Assembly: GCA_017546025.1 (NCBI GenBank)
Contig: JAFYYS010000018.1
Span: forward strand, 62,001 to 126,000
Length of the DNA: 64,000 nt
Source: Lachnospiraceae bacterium
Lineage (GTDB): Bacteria > Bacillota > Clostridia > Lachnospirales > Lachnospiraceae
Direction of reading: 5' to 3'
Shown: positions 34,945 to 43,572 of the stretch, piece by piece
Layout of the letters: every line of letters begins with the position of its first letter
How positions within the stretch are numbered: position 1 is the first letter of the stretch
Position numbers and translations under genes: made by a program
The notes under the pieces: model-generated
The model's database searches: none
Told to the model about the DNA's origin: nothing
Seen by the model: the letters and a program-made list of their open reading frames with translations, nothing else

Positions 34945-34990
34945 TAAAAAAGAGGCCCCCCGGCAGCCGATTTGATGCTGCCGGGAACCC
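34945..34990 (-). terminator. Intrinsic terminator of GH43 gene
   Basis: CCCGGCAGC with complement GCTGCCGGG around a nine-base loop, then GGGCCTCTTTTTT on the minus strand. The 277-bp stretch 34744-35020 holds only this, the cdaA-operon promoter, and no gene. Confidence 0.85.
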
Positions 34991-35020
34991 CTTTTCATCA
35001 TTTCCCACTCACTTTCAGAC

Positions 35021-36490
35021 TTATTTTCCGAACTCCCAGCTGATCCACTCGTATCCGGAACCGCTGAAAAGGAAGTATACGTCATGAACGCCCGTAATCT
35101 TCTCCGGTATCGAAGTGCCGACGCGAAGCCTCGAAGCACCTGCAGTATCCCCAATCGGAAGCGTTGCTGCGTCAGTGCCGTCCGTAAGGCTGTCAAGGCG
35201 TACCGTAACCGCGCCCTTTGCGTCTGCGTTCACGGAAAATGTGCCGCCGAACAACGCCGCGCCGTCCGCACCGAAGTCAACGCCGGATACCATAATCCAG
35301 TCGCCGTCGTCGATGCCCGAAACCTTCATTGTGCCGGAGCCGTACTGCTTCGTGATCTCATCCGCGGGAACCGTATCGATTCCGCCCATCGTGCTCATCG
35401 TTGCCGCCGAAACGGTCTCGTAAGGATTGAAGTATTTCAGCTGCTTAACGCCGGTTCTTGTTCCGGTTGCCATCTCGATGGAACCGTCCGGATTAACCGT
35501 CAGCTCATCGATATGCGTGCAGCGGTAGCCGCCGCCCGTCTTAAGCGGAGCATCAAGAATCTGCGAATGGTAGGTGATATAGTATTTGCCATTAAACTCA
35601 AAGATGCAATGGTGGTTGTTTCCGCCCGGTCCGAAATAGAATCCCGGGTTCTTAAGAATCGCCTTCTGATACGTGAACGGTCCGAACGGACTGTCTGACG
35701 TCATGTAGCAGATCTGGCCGTTCTCAAGGTTGTACTTCGAAGCGCTCGGATGACCGTCCACGTTGAAGTTGCTGCAGTAGCTGTAGTAGTAGGTGTCGCC
35801 GATGCGGTTGATGCCGGAATCCTCGAACAGGAACGGAGGATCGATGGCAATCGGATCGGTCGCAAGCGAGATCATGTCATCCCCGAGCTTTGCCATGCGG
35901 GCCGTGTGAGGATGCTCAATCTGCTCCGGGGTCGGAGGCCATCCGGGAACACCGCCGCCAACATAGATGTAAGCGCTGCCGTCCTTGTCCACCCATACGG
36001 CCGGGTCGAAAAGCCAGGTTACGTTTGCGCAGTTCGGAGTGTCGCGGTTGATGAGCGCCTTGCCGATCGGATCCGTGAAGGGACCGACGGGGCTGTCAGC
36101 CGAAAGCACGCCGATGCCGTTGCCGCTGTTTGCGAAGTACAGGAAGAACTTCATCTTGCCGTCAACTTCCTTGCAGGCTGCCGCGGGAGCCCAGGAATTG
36201 CCGCCCCACTTAGCTGCGCCTTCATCGCCTGCGGCGAAGATCGAACCGTGGTCGGTCCAGTTCACCATGTCATCGGATGACAGGACGTTAATCTTGTTGA
36301 TTTTCTGATAGCTGTTCGGTTTCGGCGAGCCGTCCGGGTTCGTCTCGATTACGTCGGCAGTCATATAAATATATATTCTACCGTTGTAGACAAGTGCATA
36401 GGGATCGGCACCGAACCGCTGCGTCATCAGCGGGTTATGCTCCCCCGGTTTCTTCAGCGTTGCCGCCGGTGTAAGTTTCGTCGTACTCAT
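35021..36490 (-). CDS. Glycoside hydrolase family 43 with C-terminal CBM6-like domain
   Basis: 489 aa, probably an arabinofuranosidase or xylosidase acting on arabinoxylan or arabinan fragments. The five-bladed propeller shows the expected residues: Asp in RFGADPYALVYNG, Asp in WLFDPAVWVD, and Glu in FLFEDSGINRIGDTYYY, with the conserved HHCIFEFNGKYYITYHS. The last ~130 residues resemble a CBM6 (ending GSGYEWISWEFGK). There is no signal peptide, so it should act on imported oligosaccharides. AGGAGG precedes ATG at 36490. No transporter or other glycan gene is adjacent. Confidence 0.85.
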   Translation of the reverse strand: MSTTKLTPAATLKKPGEHNPLMTQRFGADPYALVYNGRIYIYMTADVIETNPDGSPKPNSYQKINKINVLSSDDMVNWTDHGSIFAAGDEGAAKWGGNSWAPAAACKEVDGKMKFFLYFANSGNGIGVLSADSPVGPFTDPIGKALINRDTPNCANVTWLFDPAVWVDKDGSAYIYVGGGVPGWPPTPEQIEHPHTARMAKLGDDMISLATDPIAIDPPFLFEDSGINRIGDTYYYSYCSNFNVDGHPSASKYNLENGQICYMTSDSPFGPFTYQKAILKNPGFYFGPGGNNHHCIFEFNGKYYITYHSQILDAPLKTGGGYRCTHIDELTVNPDGSIEMATGTRTGVKQLKYFNPYETVSAATMSTMGGIDTVPADEITKQYGSGTMKVSGIDDGDWIMVSGVDFGADGAALFGGTFSVNADAKGAVTVRLDSLTDGTDAATLPIGDTAGASRLRVGTSIPEKITGVHDVYFLFSGSGYEWISWEFGK

Positions 36491-36512
36491 TTCATATCCT
36501 CCTTTAAGCTTT

Positions 36513-38066
36513 TTATGCGAGCAGACTCCATTCGCTGCAATCAATTACAGTCGTTGCAAGATCCTCATAAAACTCCGGCTCGTGGCACACCATCAGAACG
36601 GTGCCCTTGTATTCGGAAAGTGCACGGTGCAGCTCTGCTTTTGCGTCGACGTCCAGATGGTTGGTCGGCTCGTCGAGAATCAGAAGATTACTCTCCCGGT
36701 TCATCAGCTTACAGAGGCGTACCTTTGCCTGCTCGCCGCCCGAAAGCACCCGTACCTGGCTTTCGATATGTTTGGTTGTAAGGCCGCATTTGGCAAGCGC
36801 CGAACGCACCTCATAGTTTGTGTAGCTCGGATACTCGTCCCAGAACTCATCCATGCACGTTTTCGTGCCTTCCCCGGAAAGCTCCTGCTCAAAGTAGCCG
36901 ATTGCGAGATAATCCCCAAGCGTCACACTGCCCGAAATCACCGGAATCTGCCCGAGAATACTCCGAAGAAGCGTCGTCTTACCGATTCCGTTCGCGCCCT
37001 TTAAAATCACCTTCTGCCCGCGCTCAATCTTAATGTTGAGCGGGCGGGAAAGCGGGCGGTCATAGCCGATGACAAGGTCCTTCGACTCCACGACGACACG
37101 CGAAGGAACACGTGCCTCTTTAAACGAGAATTCCGGTTTCGGATTCTCCTTTACCAGCTCAATCACATCCATCTTATCGAGCTTCTTCTGGCGGGACATC
37201 GCCATGTTTCTTGTCGCGACACGCGATTTGTTGCGCGCCACGAAATCCTTCAATTCCTTAATTTCCTGCTGCTGGCGGTTATAGGCGGCCTCAATCTGGC
37301 CCCTGCGCATCTCATAGACCTCAAGGAAATGGTCATAATCGCCCGGATATCTTGTAAGCGTTGCGTTCTCCACATGCCAAATGACATTAACGACACTGTT
37401 CAGAAACGGAATGTCGTGTGAAATCAGAATGAACGCATTTTCGTAATCGTTCAGATACCGTTTCAGCCAGTCAATATGCTGTTCGTCCAGATAGTTGGTC
37501 GGCTCGTCGAGAAGCAGGATGTCCGGCTTCTCGAGAAGCAGCTTCGCAAGAAGCACCTTGGTACGCTGTCCGCCCGAAAGCTCGCTGACATCACGGTCAA
37601 AGCCGAGCGCATCGAGTTCAAACGCGCGCCCGATTTCATCAATCTTTGTGTCGATGGAATAGAAATCATGCTGCTCAAGCATCTCCTGCAGCACACCCAT
37701 TTCCTCCATCAGTTCGTTCATCGCATCCTCATCGGCATCACTCATCTTATCGCAGATGGCGTTGATTTCCTCTTCCTTTTCATACAGCCATGAAAAAGCG
37801 GACGCGAGGACGTCACGAATCGTCATGCCGGGCTTTAGTACGGTGTGCTGGTCGAGATAACCGACGCGCACATGCTTTGCCCAGGTGATGGTCCCTTCGT
37901 CCGGCATCAGATGCCCGGTGATGATATTAAAAAACGTGCTCTTGCCTTCGCCGTTCGCGCCGATCAACCCGATGTGCTCGCCCGCCAGAAGCCGGAACGT
38001 CACGTCACGGAATATCGCGCGGTCGCCGAAGCCGTGTGACAGGTTCTCCACGGATAATATGCTCAT
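36513..38066 (-). CDS. ABC-F family ATPase (ribosome-associated)
   Basis: 517-aa soluble protein with two ABC domains and no membrane segment. The first has GANGEGKST, LSGGQRTK and LLLDEPTNYLD; the second has GANGIGKTT, LSGGEQAK and LILDEPTNHLD. A charged linker of ~80 residues (ARNKSRVATRNMAMSRQKKL) joins them. ABC-F proteins act on the ribosomal E-site; this one resembles the housekeeping YfmM/YkpA-like group, but antibiotic protection cannot be excluded. The start MSILSVENLSHGFGDRAIF is the family start, yet no ribosome site is directly upstream; a large hairpin occupies that place. Confidence 0.92.
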   Translation of the reverse strand: MSILSVENLSHGFGDRAIFRDVTFRLLAGEHIGLIGANGEGKSTFFNIITGHLMPDEGTITWAKHVRVGYLDQHTVLKPGMTIRDVLASAFSWLYEKEEEINAICDKMSDADEDAMNELMEEMGVLQEMLEQHDFYSIDTKIDEIGRAFELDALGFDRDVSELSGGQRTKVLLAKLLLEKPDILLLDEPTNYLDEQHIDWLKRYLNDYENAFILISHDIPFLNSVVNVIWHVENATLTRYPGDYDHFLEVYEMRRGQIEAAYNRQQQEIKELKDFVARNKSRVATRNMAMSRQKKLDKMDVIELVKENPKPEFSFKEARVPSRVVVESKDLVIGYDRPLSRPLNIKIERGQKVILKGANGIGKTTLLRSILGQIPVISGSVTLGDYLAIGYFEQELSGEGTKTCMDEFWDEYPSYTNYEVRSALAKCGLTTKHIESQVRVLSGGEQAKVRLCKLMNRESNLLILDEPTNHLDVDAKAELHRALSEYKGTVLMVCHEPEFYEDLATTVIDCSEWSLLA

Positions 38067-38070
38067 GATA

Positions 38071-38117
38071 AAAATACGGCGGGGCAGCGGACTTCACGCC
38101 CGCCTGCCGGCCGCCGT
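38071..38117 (-). promoter_or_regulatory. Large hairpin abutting ABC-F start codon
   Basis: On the minus strand, AAAGGAG follows the DUF1015 stop. Next comes a GC-rich stem of about 7+5+3 bp with small bulges, then ATTTTTATC and the ABC-F ATG. It has the form of an intrinsic terminator but lies inside the start region of the next gene. It may terminate, attenuate, or bring the distant AAAGGAG close to the ATG. Confidence 0.6.
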
Positions 38118-38126
38118 TCAACTCCT

Positions 38127-39368
38127 TTATGATAATTTGTGAATGAAAAGGCCGCTTCGGAGTTTGGGCTCAAACCAGGTGGATTTCGGCGGCATCAAAA
38201 GACCTGCATCCGCTACGTCAAACAGCTCCGTAATCTGTGTCGGATACATGGAAAATGCCACTTCCATATCAAGGCCGCACCGCCTCTCAAGCTCCTTAAG
38301 GCCGCGGATTCCTCCGATGAAATCTATTCTCTTGTCAATGCGCGGATCGCCGATTCCGAGAACCGGTCCGAGCAGATAATCCTGTAACAGGGAAACATCC
38401 AGGGATGCTACCGGATCCGTAACGGCAAGCATCTTCTCTCCGGCGGTGAGTTCGTACCATTTACCATCGAGGAACATGCCGAACGTCCCCTTTGCCTTCG
38501 GTGCATAAGGCTCCGTTCCGACTTCTCTGATTCCGAAGTTTTCGGAGATCTTCCCGAGGAACTGCTCCTTCGTGTAGCCGTTCAGGTCTTTTACGACACG
38601 GTTGTACGGAAGAATCATCAGCTGATCCTCCGGGAACAGTACGGACAGGAAGAAGTTGAACTCTTCCGTTCCGTCATAATCGGGATGCTCGTTTCTTCTC
38701 TTCAGGCCGACCTTAACGGCGCTTGCCGCGCGGTGATGTCCGTCGGCGATGTAAATCTGTTCAATGCCCGCAAAAGCGTCCTGAATCAGCTTTACGTCAG
38801 CCTCAGCGGCAATTCTCCACACGCGGTGCGAGATCCCGTCGTCAGCCGTAAAAGCATACAAAGGCTCCGTTTCGCGATAGCGGTTCATCACCTCGCTGAT
38901 CACGGGGTTGCTGCGGTAAGCAAGGAAGATGGGACCGGTCTGCGCGTCAAGCGAATCCACGTGACGGATACGGTCGAGCTCCTTCTCTTCTCTCGTATTC
39001 TCATGCTTCTTGATGACACCGCTCATATAATCGTCAATCGAGGCACATGCCACGATACCGGTTTGCGCACGTCCGTCCATCGTAAGCTCGTATACAAAAT
39101 AGCAGCGGCCGGGATCGGTGATGAAGGTCCCGTCGGCAATTCTTGCATCAAGCAGTTCCTTAGCCTTTGCGTAAACAATCGGATCATAGGTATCCACGCT
39201 GTCGGGAAGGTTGCTCTCCGCACGGTCGATATTCAAAAAGGACAGGGGCTCCTTAAGGGCTGCCTCCTTGGCCTCCTTGCGGTTATATACGTCATAAGGC
39301 AGAGCTGCCACTCTGTCTGCTACCGACTGTGCCGGTCTGATTGCCTGAAAAGGTTTGATAACTGCCAT
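38127..39368 (-). CDS. DUF1015 family protein
   Basis: 413-aa soluble protein. It matches the DUF1015 pattern: MAVIKPFQAIRPA at the N-terminus, ALPYDVYNRKEA, HENTREEKELDR and YIADGHHRAASA. No experimental function is known to me; the family is conserved in anaerobes, often beside serine or phosphoglycerate metabolism genes, none of which are here. GGAGG precedes the ATG by nine bases. Confidence 0.88.
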   Translation of the reverse strand: MAVIKPFQAIRPAQSVADRVAALPYDVYNRKEAKEAALKEPLSFLNIDRAESNLPDSVDTYDPIVYAKAKELLDARIADGTFITDPGRCYFVYELTMDGRAQTGIVACASIDDYMSGVIKKHENTREEKELDRIRHVDSLDAQTGPIFLAYRSNPVISEVMNRYRETEPLYAFTADDGISHRVWRIAAEADVKLIQDAFAGIEQIYIADGHHRAASAVKVGLKRRNEHPDYDGTEEFNFFLSVLFPEDQLMILPYNRVVKDLNGYTKEQFLGKISENFGIREVGTEPYAPKAKGTFGMFLDGKWYELTAGEKMLAVTDPVASLDVSLLQDYLLGPVLGIGDPRIDKRIDFIGGIRGLKELERRCGLDMEVAFSMYPTQITELFDVADAGLLMPPKSTWFEPKLRSGLFIHKLS

Positions 39369-39413
39369 AACGAAAATCCTCCGAAAATCAGTAAAAGTCA
39401 GAAAATACGGTCA

Positions 39414-40160
39414 TCAATGCGGCTCGTCAATCCACTCGTGCTTCTTCAAAGAAGACAGTGTGACTGCGAGGAAGATGACGGAAAATCCAAGCTGTACGAC
39501 AGCGCTTAAAAAGTGCTGCTGAACCGGATTGCTCACATTGGTCACCTTAATGTTTATCGTGGCAACGGCATAGCTGAGAAGGGCAAAGAAAATTGCCGCG
39601 AGAAAGCCCGAATAACGGCTCTTCGTGAAAAGGTTATATGCCATCGTCACCGAGAAATACAAAAGCGCCGTAAAGGAGAACGCAATCATGAAGAAATCGA
39701 TGAATTCCGCCGTGATTAAAAGCACACGGTTGCCGCCTTCAAACAGCTTATTCACAATTGAGGTAAGTCCCTCGCGCTCCTCCGGAAAGGCTCTCGTACA
39801 CCATGCGACATCCAGACCGATCATCAGAATGTAAATCAGTGCCAGAGCGAAAAAGAACAGCGTGTACATGAGCGTCAGGCCGCCGAGAAGGGTGCAGGAT
39901 GAGTATCCCTGTTCCTTCTTCACCGGGTAATACTGCGCATTTCCGAGCTTCTGATAGAAAGCCTTTCCGGCCATCACGAAAAACATGACAAGCAGCACGA
40001 CGAGCACATAAAGGAACAGCTGGAGCGCCGTCGCGGCAAGTCCCTTGTTCTTTGTGAAAACGCCGAAGGCAAATGCGAGTTCCAAAACCACAACAGCCAT
40101 CAAAGCCATCAGAACGTTGGACAAATAGATTTTAAGATCTTCCTGGAACAGTCTCTTCAT
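39414..40160 (-). CDS. Membrane protein of unknown function
   Basis: 248 aa, not recognised. About six hydrophobic helices; the second half alternates helices with short loops, and the last ten residues are charged (LKKHEWIDEPH). No catalytic motif is apparent. ATG at 40160 is chosen because AAGGAGG precedes it (spacing is long, 14 nt) and upstream codons run into a strong inverted repeat. The resemblance to small ABC-permease-like or DUF-type membrane proteins is too weak to name. Confidence 0.7.
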   Translation of the reverse strand: MKRLFQEDLKIYLSNVLMALMAVVVLELAFAFGVFTKNKGLAATALQLFLYVLVVLLVMFFVMAGKAFYQKLGNAQYYPVKKEQGYSSCTLLGGLTLMYTLFFFALALIYILMIGLDVAWCTRAFPEEREGLTSIVNKLFEGGNRVLLITAEFIDFFMIAFSFTALLYFSVTMAYNLFTKSRYSGFLAAIFFALLSYAVATINIKVTNVSNPVQQHFLSAVVQLGFSVIFLAVTLSSLKKHEWIDEPH

Positions 40161-40190
40161 GAGAAAACCGAATTCCTCCTTAACCCAGCA

Positions 40191-40216
40191 CTTGGGTGTG
40201 GTTGCCCACACCCAAG
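40191..40216 (-). other. Stable hairpin with GCAA tetraloop
   Basis: CTTGGGTGTGG-GCAA-CCACACCCAAG on the minus strand: an 11-bp perfect stem closed by a GNRA tetraloop. There is no T-run, so it is more likely an RNA-processing or stability element between two cotranscribed genes than a terminator. Confidence 0.65.
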
Positions 40217-40248
40217 AGAAATGCGTTTGGTTTCCGATATTCCGCAGC

Positions 40249-41604
40249 TTACAGATCAACAAGCTCCTTCTTCGCAATCTTATCCTTCTTCAGGAAGCGA
40301 AGATCTCTGCCGAAACGAACCTGAATAATCTCGGAATCGCTGTTGTCAATTACGACACCCTCGCCGTAAAGCTTATGCACGAAGCTGTCTTCGGGCTTCA
40401 GGGCATCGAGAGCGTTTCTGAGGCGCTCTTCCTTCGTAGGCTCATCAGCCTCAAAATAGGAATCCACATCCGGAGACTCATCGAGAATGCTGGCTGCACT
40501 GCCGGCCTTTCTGATGGCGTTCTCGGACGGAGCTTCCGTCTTACCCTTCAGACGGTTGAAATATGCATGATCGTCCTCAGAGAAATCATCGTCAAAATCA
40601 TCTGCCGCCTTGCTGTGTCCTTTGGCACGGAAATCGTTGACAACCTTTACATCCTCATCCGTAAAGTCATCGTCGTCGAAATAATCGCTCTTGCTGCTCT
40701 TTGCGGAACCGGAGGTGCCGAGGTCGTCAAAATCGTCCTCCAGATTGTCGTCGTCATAAGAGCTCGTGCTCTTTCCGGCGGCGCCGCTCTTCGGCTTGCG
40801 CGAATTCGGATGCCCAAGATTCATGCTGGCGTAATACTTCTTCTTGGCTTCCTTGAAGTCCTCTTCATCCTCGCCGTCAAGCCGTTCCATGGCGGGACGT
40901 CTCTTGCTGTAGCGCTCCATCTCCTCTTCCAGCTTCTTCTCCTGAACACGCTGGAAAATGGTATAGATGACAATCAACGCAATCACGACGATACAAAAAG
41001 CAAGCAGAAGCTTCCATCCGTCGCCCTTCTTGGACTTCTCTCCGATATCGGAAATGTTGGAGGTCGGTGCGGGCGAAACGGCAGAAGGATCACCGCCCTG
41101 TCCGCCGGGCTCCTGCGTCGGCTCCTCAAGGCTTACGGTCGGCGTCGGGGACGGAGACGGAGAAGGCGTAGGGGTGAACTTAATCTGCGTATTCTCTCTG
41201 TTTACACGCTTGATGTAAAGATATCCTTCGAATTCCTGGTTCTTGAATGTACCCTTGATGTGGTACCAAACGTCCAGATCGATATCTTTTGTTTCGCCGT
41301 ATACGAATACTTCGGTACCCTTCTGAAGCTTAACTTCCGTTCCGTCATCGAGTTTCAGAATCGGATAGGTCTTCGTTCCGGGACCTTCCCGTACAGCTGA
41401 GTTATCGGATGCAACGTATCCGCGGTAGTAACCTTCCAGATACTGCTCTTTATTTACATAGTCCTGAATCGGAGTGGGCGTAGGGGTTGTTTTCGTGTCG
41501 GCACCGTCTGCTGCCAGAACACCTCCTGCAGGGGAAAAGCAAAGCCATACCGAAAGCACGGCCATGACAACTCCCAAAAGCTTAGCCCATTTAACTTTTC
41601 TCAT
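40249..41604 (-). CDS. Secreted-SH3 / transmembrane / Tudor-like protein
   Basis: 451 aa, function unknown. A signal peptide or anchor covers residues 1-31 (LLGVVMAVLSVWLCFSPAGG). A bacterial SH3 domain follows at about 60-135 (SAVREGPGTKTYPILKLDDG). Next are a Pro/Thr/Ser spacer (TPTPSPSPSPTPT), a transmembrane helix near 198-217 and a long acidic disordered stretch with many DDDD/DED runs. The final ~55 residues (DSFVHKLYGEGVVIDNSDSE) resemble the Tudor-like domain at the C-terminus of PcrA/UvrD helicases. ATG at 41604 is favoured by AAGGAG ten bases upstream. It lies 18 bp after argS. Confidence 0.75.
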   Translation of the reverse strand: MRKVKWAKLLGVVMAVLSVWLCFSPAGGVLAADGADTKTTPTPTPIQDYVNKEQYLEGYYRGYVASDNSAVREGPGTKTYPILKLDDGTEVKLQKGTEVFVYGETKDIDLDVWYHIKGTFKNQEFEGYLYIKRVNRENTQIKFTPTPSPSPSPTPTVSLEEPTQEPGGQGGDPSAVSPAPTSNISDIGEKSKKGDGWKLLLAFCIVVIALIVIYTIFQRVQEKKLEEEMERYSKRRPAMERLDGEDEEDFKEAKKKYYASMNLGHPNSRKPKSGAAGKSTSSYDDDNLEDDFDDLGTSGSAKSSKSDYFDDDDFTDEDVKVVNDFRAKGHSKAADDFDDDFSEDDHAYFNRLKGKTEAPSENAIRKAGSAASILDESPDVDSYFEADEPTKEERLRNALDALKPEDSFVHKLYGEGVVIDNSDSEIIQVRFGRDLRFLKKDKIAKKELVDL

Positions 41605-41622
41605 GATCAAGTGACTCCTTTC

Positions 41623-43380
41623 TCACATCTTGTCCGGTGCTTCAAAGCCCAGCATATCAATACAGTCATTCAGTATTCCGAGTGTCGTTTTCAAAAGGGA
41701 AATCCATTCCGCCTTCTTCGCTTCGTCAGGCTCCGTCACAATCTTGTTTGCGTGATAGAATCCGTTGAAGCAGTCCGCCAGTTCGTAAATGTACTGGCAG
41801 ATTCTCATCGGCGCCAGCTCCGTCACAGCCTTCTCGACGTTATCGGAGAATCTCGCGATGGTCAGGAGCAGCGCGCTTTCTTCAGCGCCGTATTCGCGTT
41901 TCGCGGCACGCTCCCGAACGGGCGTGTCGGCAATCTTTGCGAGGATGGATTTGATCCGGACCATCGTGTAAAGGATATACGGTCCGGTATTTCCCTCAAA
42001 CGAGGTAAACCGCTCAATGTCGAAAATGTAATCCTTCGTCGACTGATTACTGAGGTCGCCGTATTTCAAAGCCGCAAGTCCGATCTGCTTCGCGATTTTA
42101 TCGCGCTCCTCTTCGGGCATTTCGCGGTCGGCCATCTTCGTGCGGACCTCATCGACAATCAGGTCAATCAGCATAGAGAGTCTCATGACTCCGCCGTCTC
42201 TTGTCTTGAACGGCTTGCCGTCCTTGCCGGTCATCGTGCCGAATCCGATGTGTACAAGATCGGTTTCGGGCTTCACAATCCCGGTCTTCTTCGCGCAGCG
42301 GAATATCTGCTCGAAGTAAAGTGACTGTCGCTTATCGACGATGTAGACGATTCGGTCGGGATTGTATAACGTCATACGCTCTACGATAGTTGCAAGGTCG
42401 GTCGTATTGTAAAGCGTCGCGCCGTCCGACTTTAGAATCATGCACGGAGGCATTTCCTTCGTATCGGTTTCCTCCTTGACGTCCACAACGAGAGCGCCTT
42501 CGCTCAGGTGCGCATAGCCGTTGTCCTTCATGTCTTTGATCATGTCGGGAATGTACTTCTGCGCGTCGCTTTCCTTGCCCCAGACGTCAAATACGGTACC
42601 GAGGTTGTCGTAATTCTTCCTCAGGTCCTCCATGGAAACACGCATGATGTGCTCCCAGAGAGCCATATACCCTCTGCGTCCCTGCTGCAGCTCAAGAATG
42701 GCCTTACGGGACTCTTCGCGGTAGTCGTCGTGTTCCTTCGACCACTTGCTTGCGTACGGATAAATCTCTTCCAGTTCGGCAACACTGAACGGTGCTTCCT
42801 TCGGATACTCGCCGGTATAATCCGGATCAAAGTATACGAGATCGGGTTGTCTTACCTTAAGCTCGGTAATGATCAGTCCGATCGGCGTCCCCCAGTCTCC
42901 GAGGTGCGCATCGCCGATTGCCGTATGACCTGCATACCGAAGTATTCTCTTTACTGCCTCACCGATAACCGCCGGTCTCATATGCCCCACATGAAGCGGT
43001 TTTGCAACATTGGCTCCGCCGTAGTCCACCACAACCGTCTGCGGCTTCTTTGCGGGCTGCAGTCCGAACTTCGGTTCCTTCTGCATCTGCCGTACGTAAT
43101 CCGCAAGAAACTCCGGTCCGACGGAAAGGTTGATGAATCCGGGGGCAACTGCCTCCGCCTGCGAGAAGAGCGGATCTTCCGCAAGAACCTTTACGATTTC
43201 GTTTGCAATCAGAATCGGAGCTTTATGGTATTGCTTTGCGGCCGACATGGCGCCGTTGCATTGATATTGACACAAATCGGGACGGTCGGACACCTTTACG
43301 GCACCGAAACGTTCCTCATAGCCGGCAGCCTGAAAAGCCGCCGTGACCTTTTCCGTGATAGCGGAAATGATTTTCTCCAT
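41623..43380 (-). CDS. argS: Arginine-tRNA ligase
   Basis: Class I aminoacyl-tRNA synthetase of 585 aa charging tRNA-Arg. The N-terminal Arg-tRNA add-1 domain precedes the HIGH-type motif NVAKPLHVGHMRP. GDAHLGDWGTPIGL is typical, and the DALR anticodon-binding domain ends the protein. ATG at 43380 is chosen over an in-frame upstream codon because it follows AAAGGATTC and gives the family start. It is the first gene of the unit running down to the terminator at 34945. Confidence 0.97.
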   Translation of the reverse strand: MEKIISAITEKVTAAFQAAGYEERFGAVKVSDRPDLCQYQCNGAMSAAKQYHKAPILIANEIVKVLAEDPLFSQAEAVAPGFINLSVGPEFLADYVRQMQKEPKFGLQPAKKPQTVVVDYGGANVAKPLHVGHMRPAVIGEAVKRILRYAGHTAIGDAHLGDWGTPIGLIITELKVRQPDLVYFDPDYTGEYPKEAPFSVAELEEIYPYASKWSKEHDDYREESRKAILELQQGRRGYMALWEHIMRVSMEDLRKNYDNLGTVFDVWGKESDAQKYIPDMIKDMKDNGYAHLSEGALVVDVKEETDTKEMPPCMILKSDGATLYNTTDLATIVERMTLYNPDRIVYIVDKRQSLYFEQIFRCAKKTGIVKPETDLVHIGFGTMTGKDGKPFKTRDGGVMRLSMLIDLIVDEVRTKMADREMPEEERDKIAKQIGLAALKYGDLSNQSTKDYIFDIERFTSFEGNTGPYILYTMVRIKSILAKIADTPVRERAAKREYGAEESALLLTIARFSDNVEKAVTELAPMRICQYIYELADCFNGFYHANKIVTEPDEAKKAEWISLLKTTLGILNDCIDMLGFEAPDKM

Positions 43381-43426
43381 GAACGTCGAATCCTTTCGAA
43401 AAACTAAACACATCTAAACCCACAAT

Positions 43427-43455
43427 ATCTTACCATAATCGGCTAAAAAAGTAAA
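43427..43455 (-). promoter_or_regulatory. Sigma-A promoter of argS
   Basis: TTTACT, 17 bp, TAAGAT on the minus strand with a TGG extension before the -10; about 50 bp upstream of the argS ATG. Confidence 0.7.
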
Positions 43456-43503
43456 GAAAACCAAAGAAAATTTCCCTTAATAAAACAGTTTTTTCACATT
43501 TTC

Positions 43504-43541
43504 CCTTGCATATTTACAAAAAATGTGTATCGTAGAATCTG
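43504..43541 (+). promoter_or_regulatory. Possible promoter of aspartate kinase
   Basis: TTGCAT, about 16 bp, TATCGT within an AT-rich stretch (TTGCATATTTACAAAAAATG). TAGAAT just downstream is an alternative -10. No lysine riboswitch is seen; the leader is too short for one. Confidence 0.45.
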
Positions 43542-43572
43542 TGAAAGTATTTTCCTTAAGGAGTTCGCGTGT

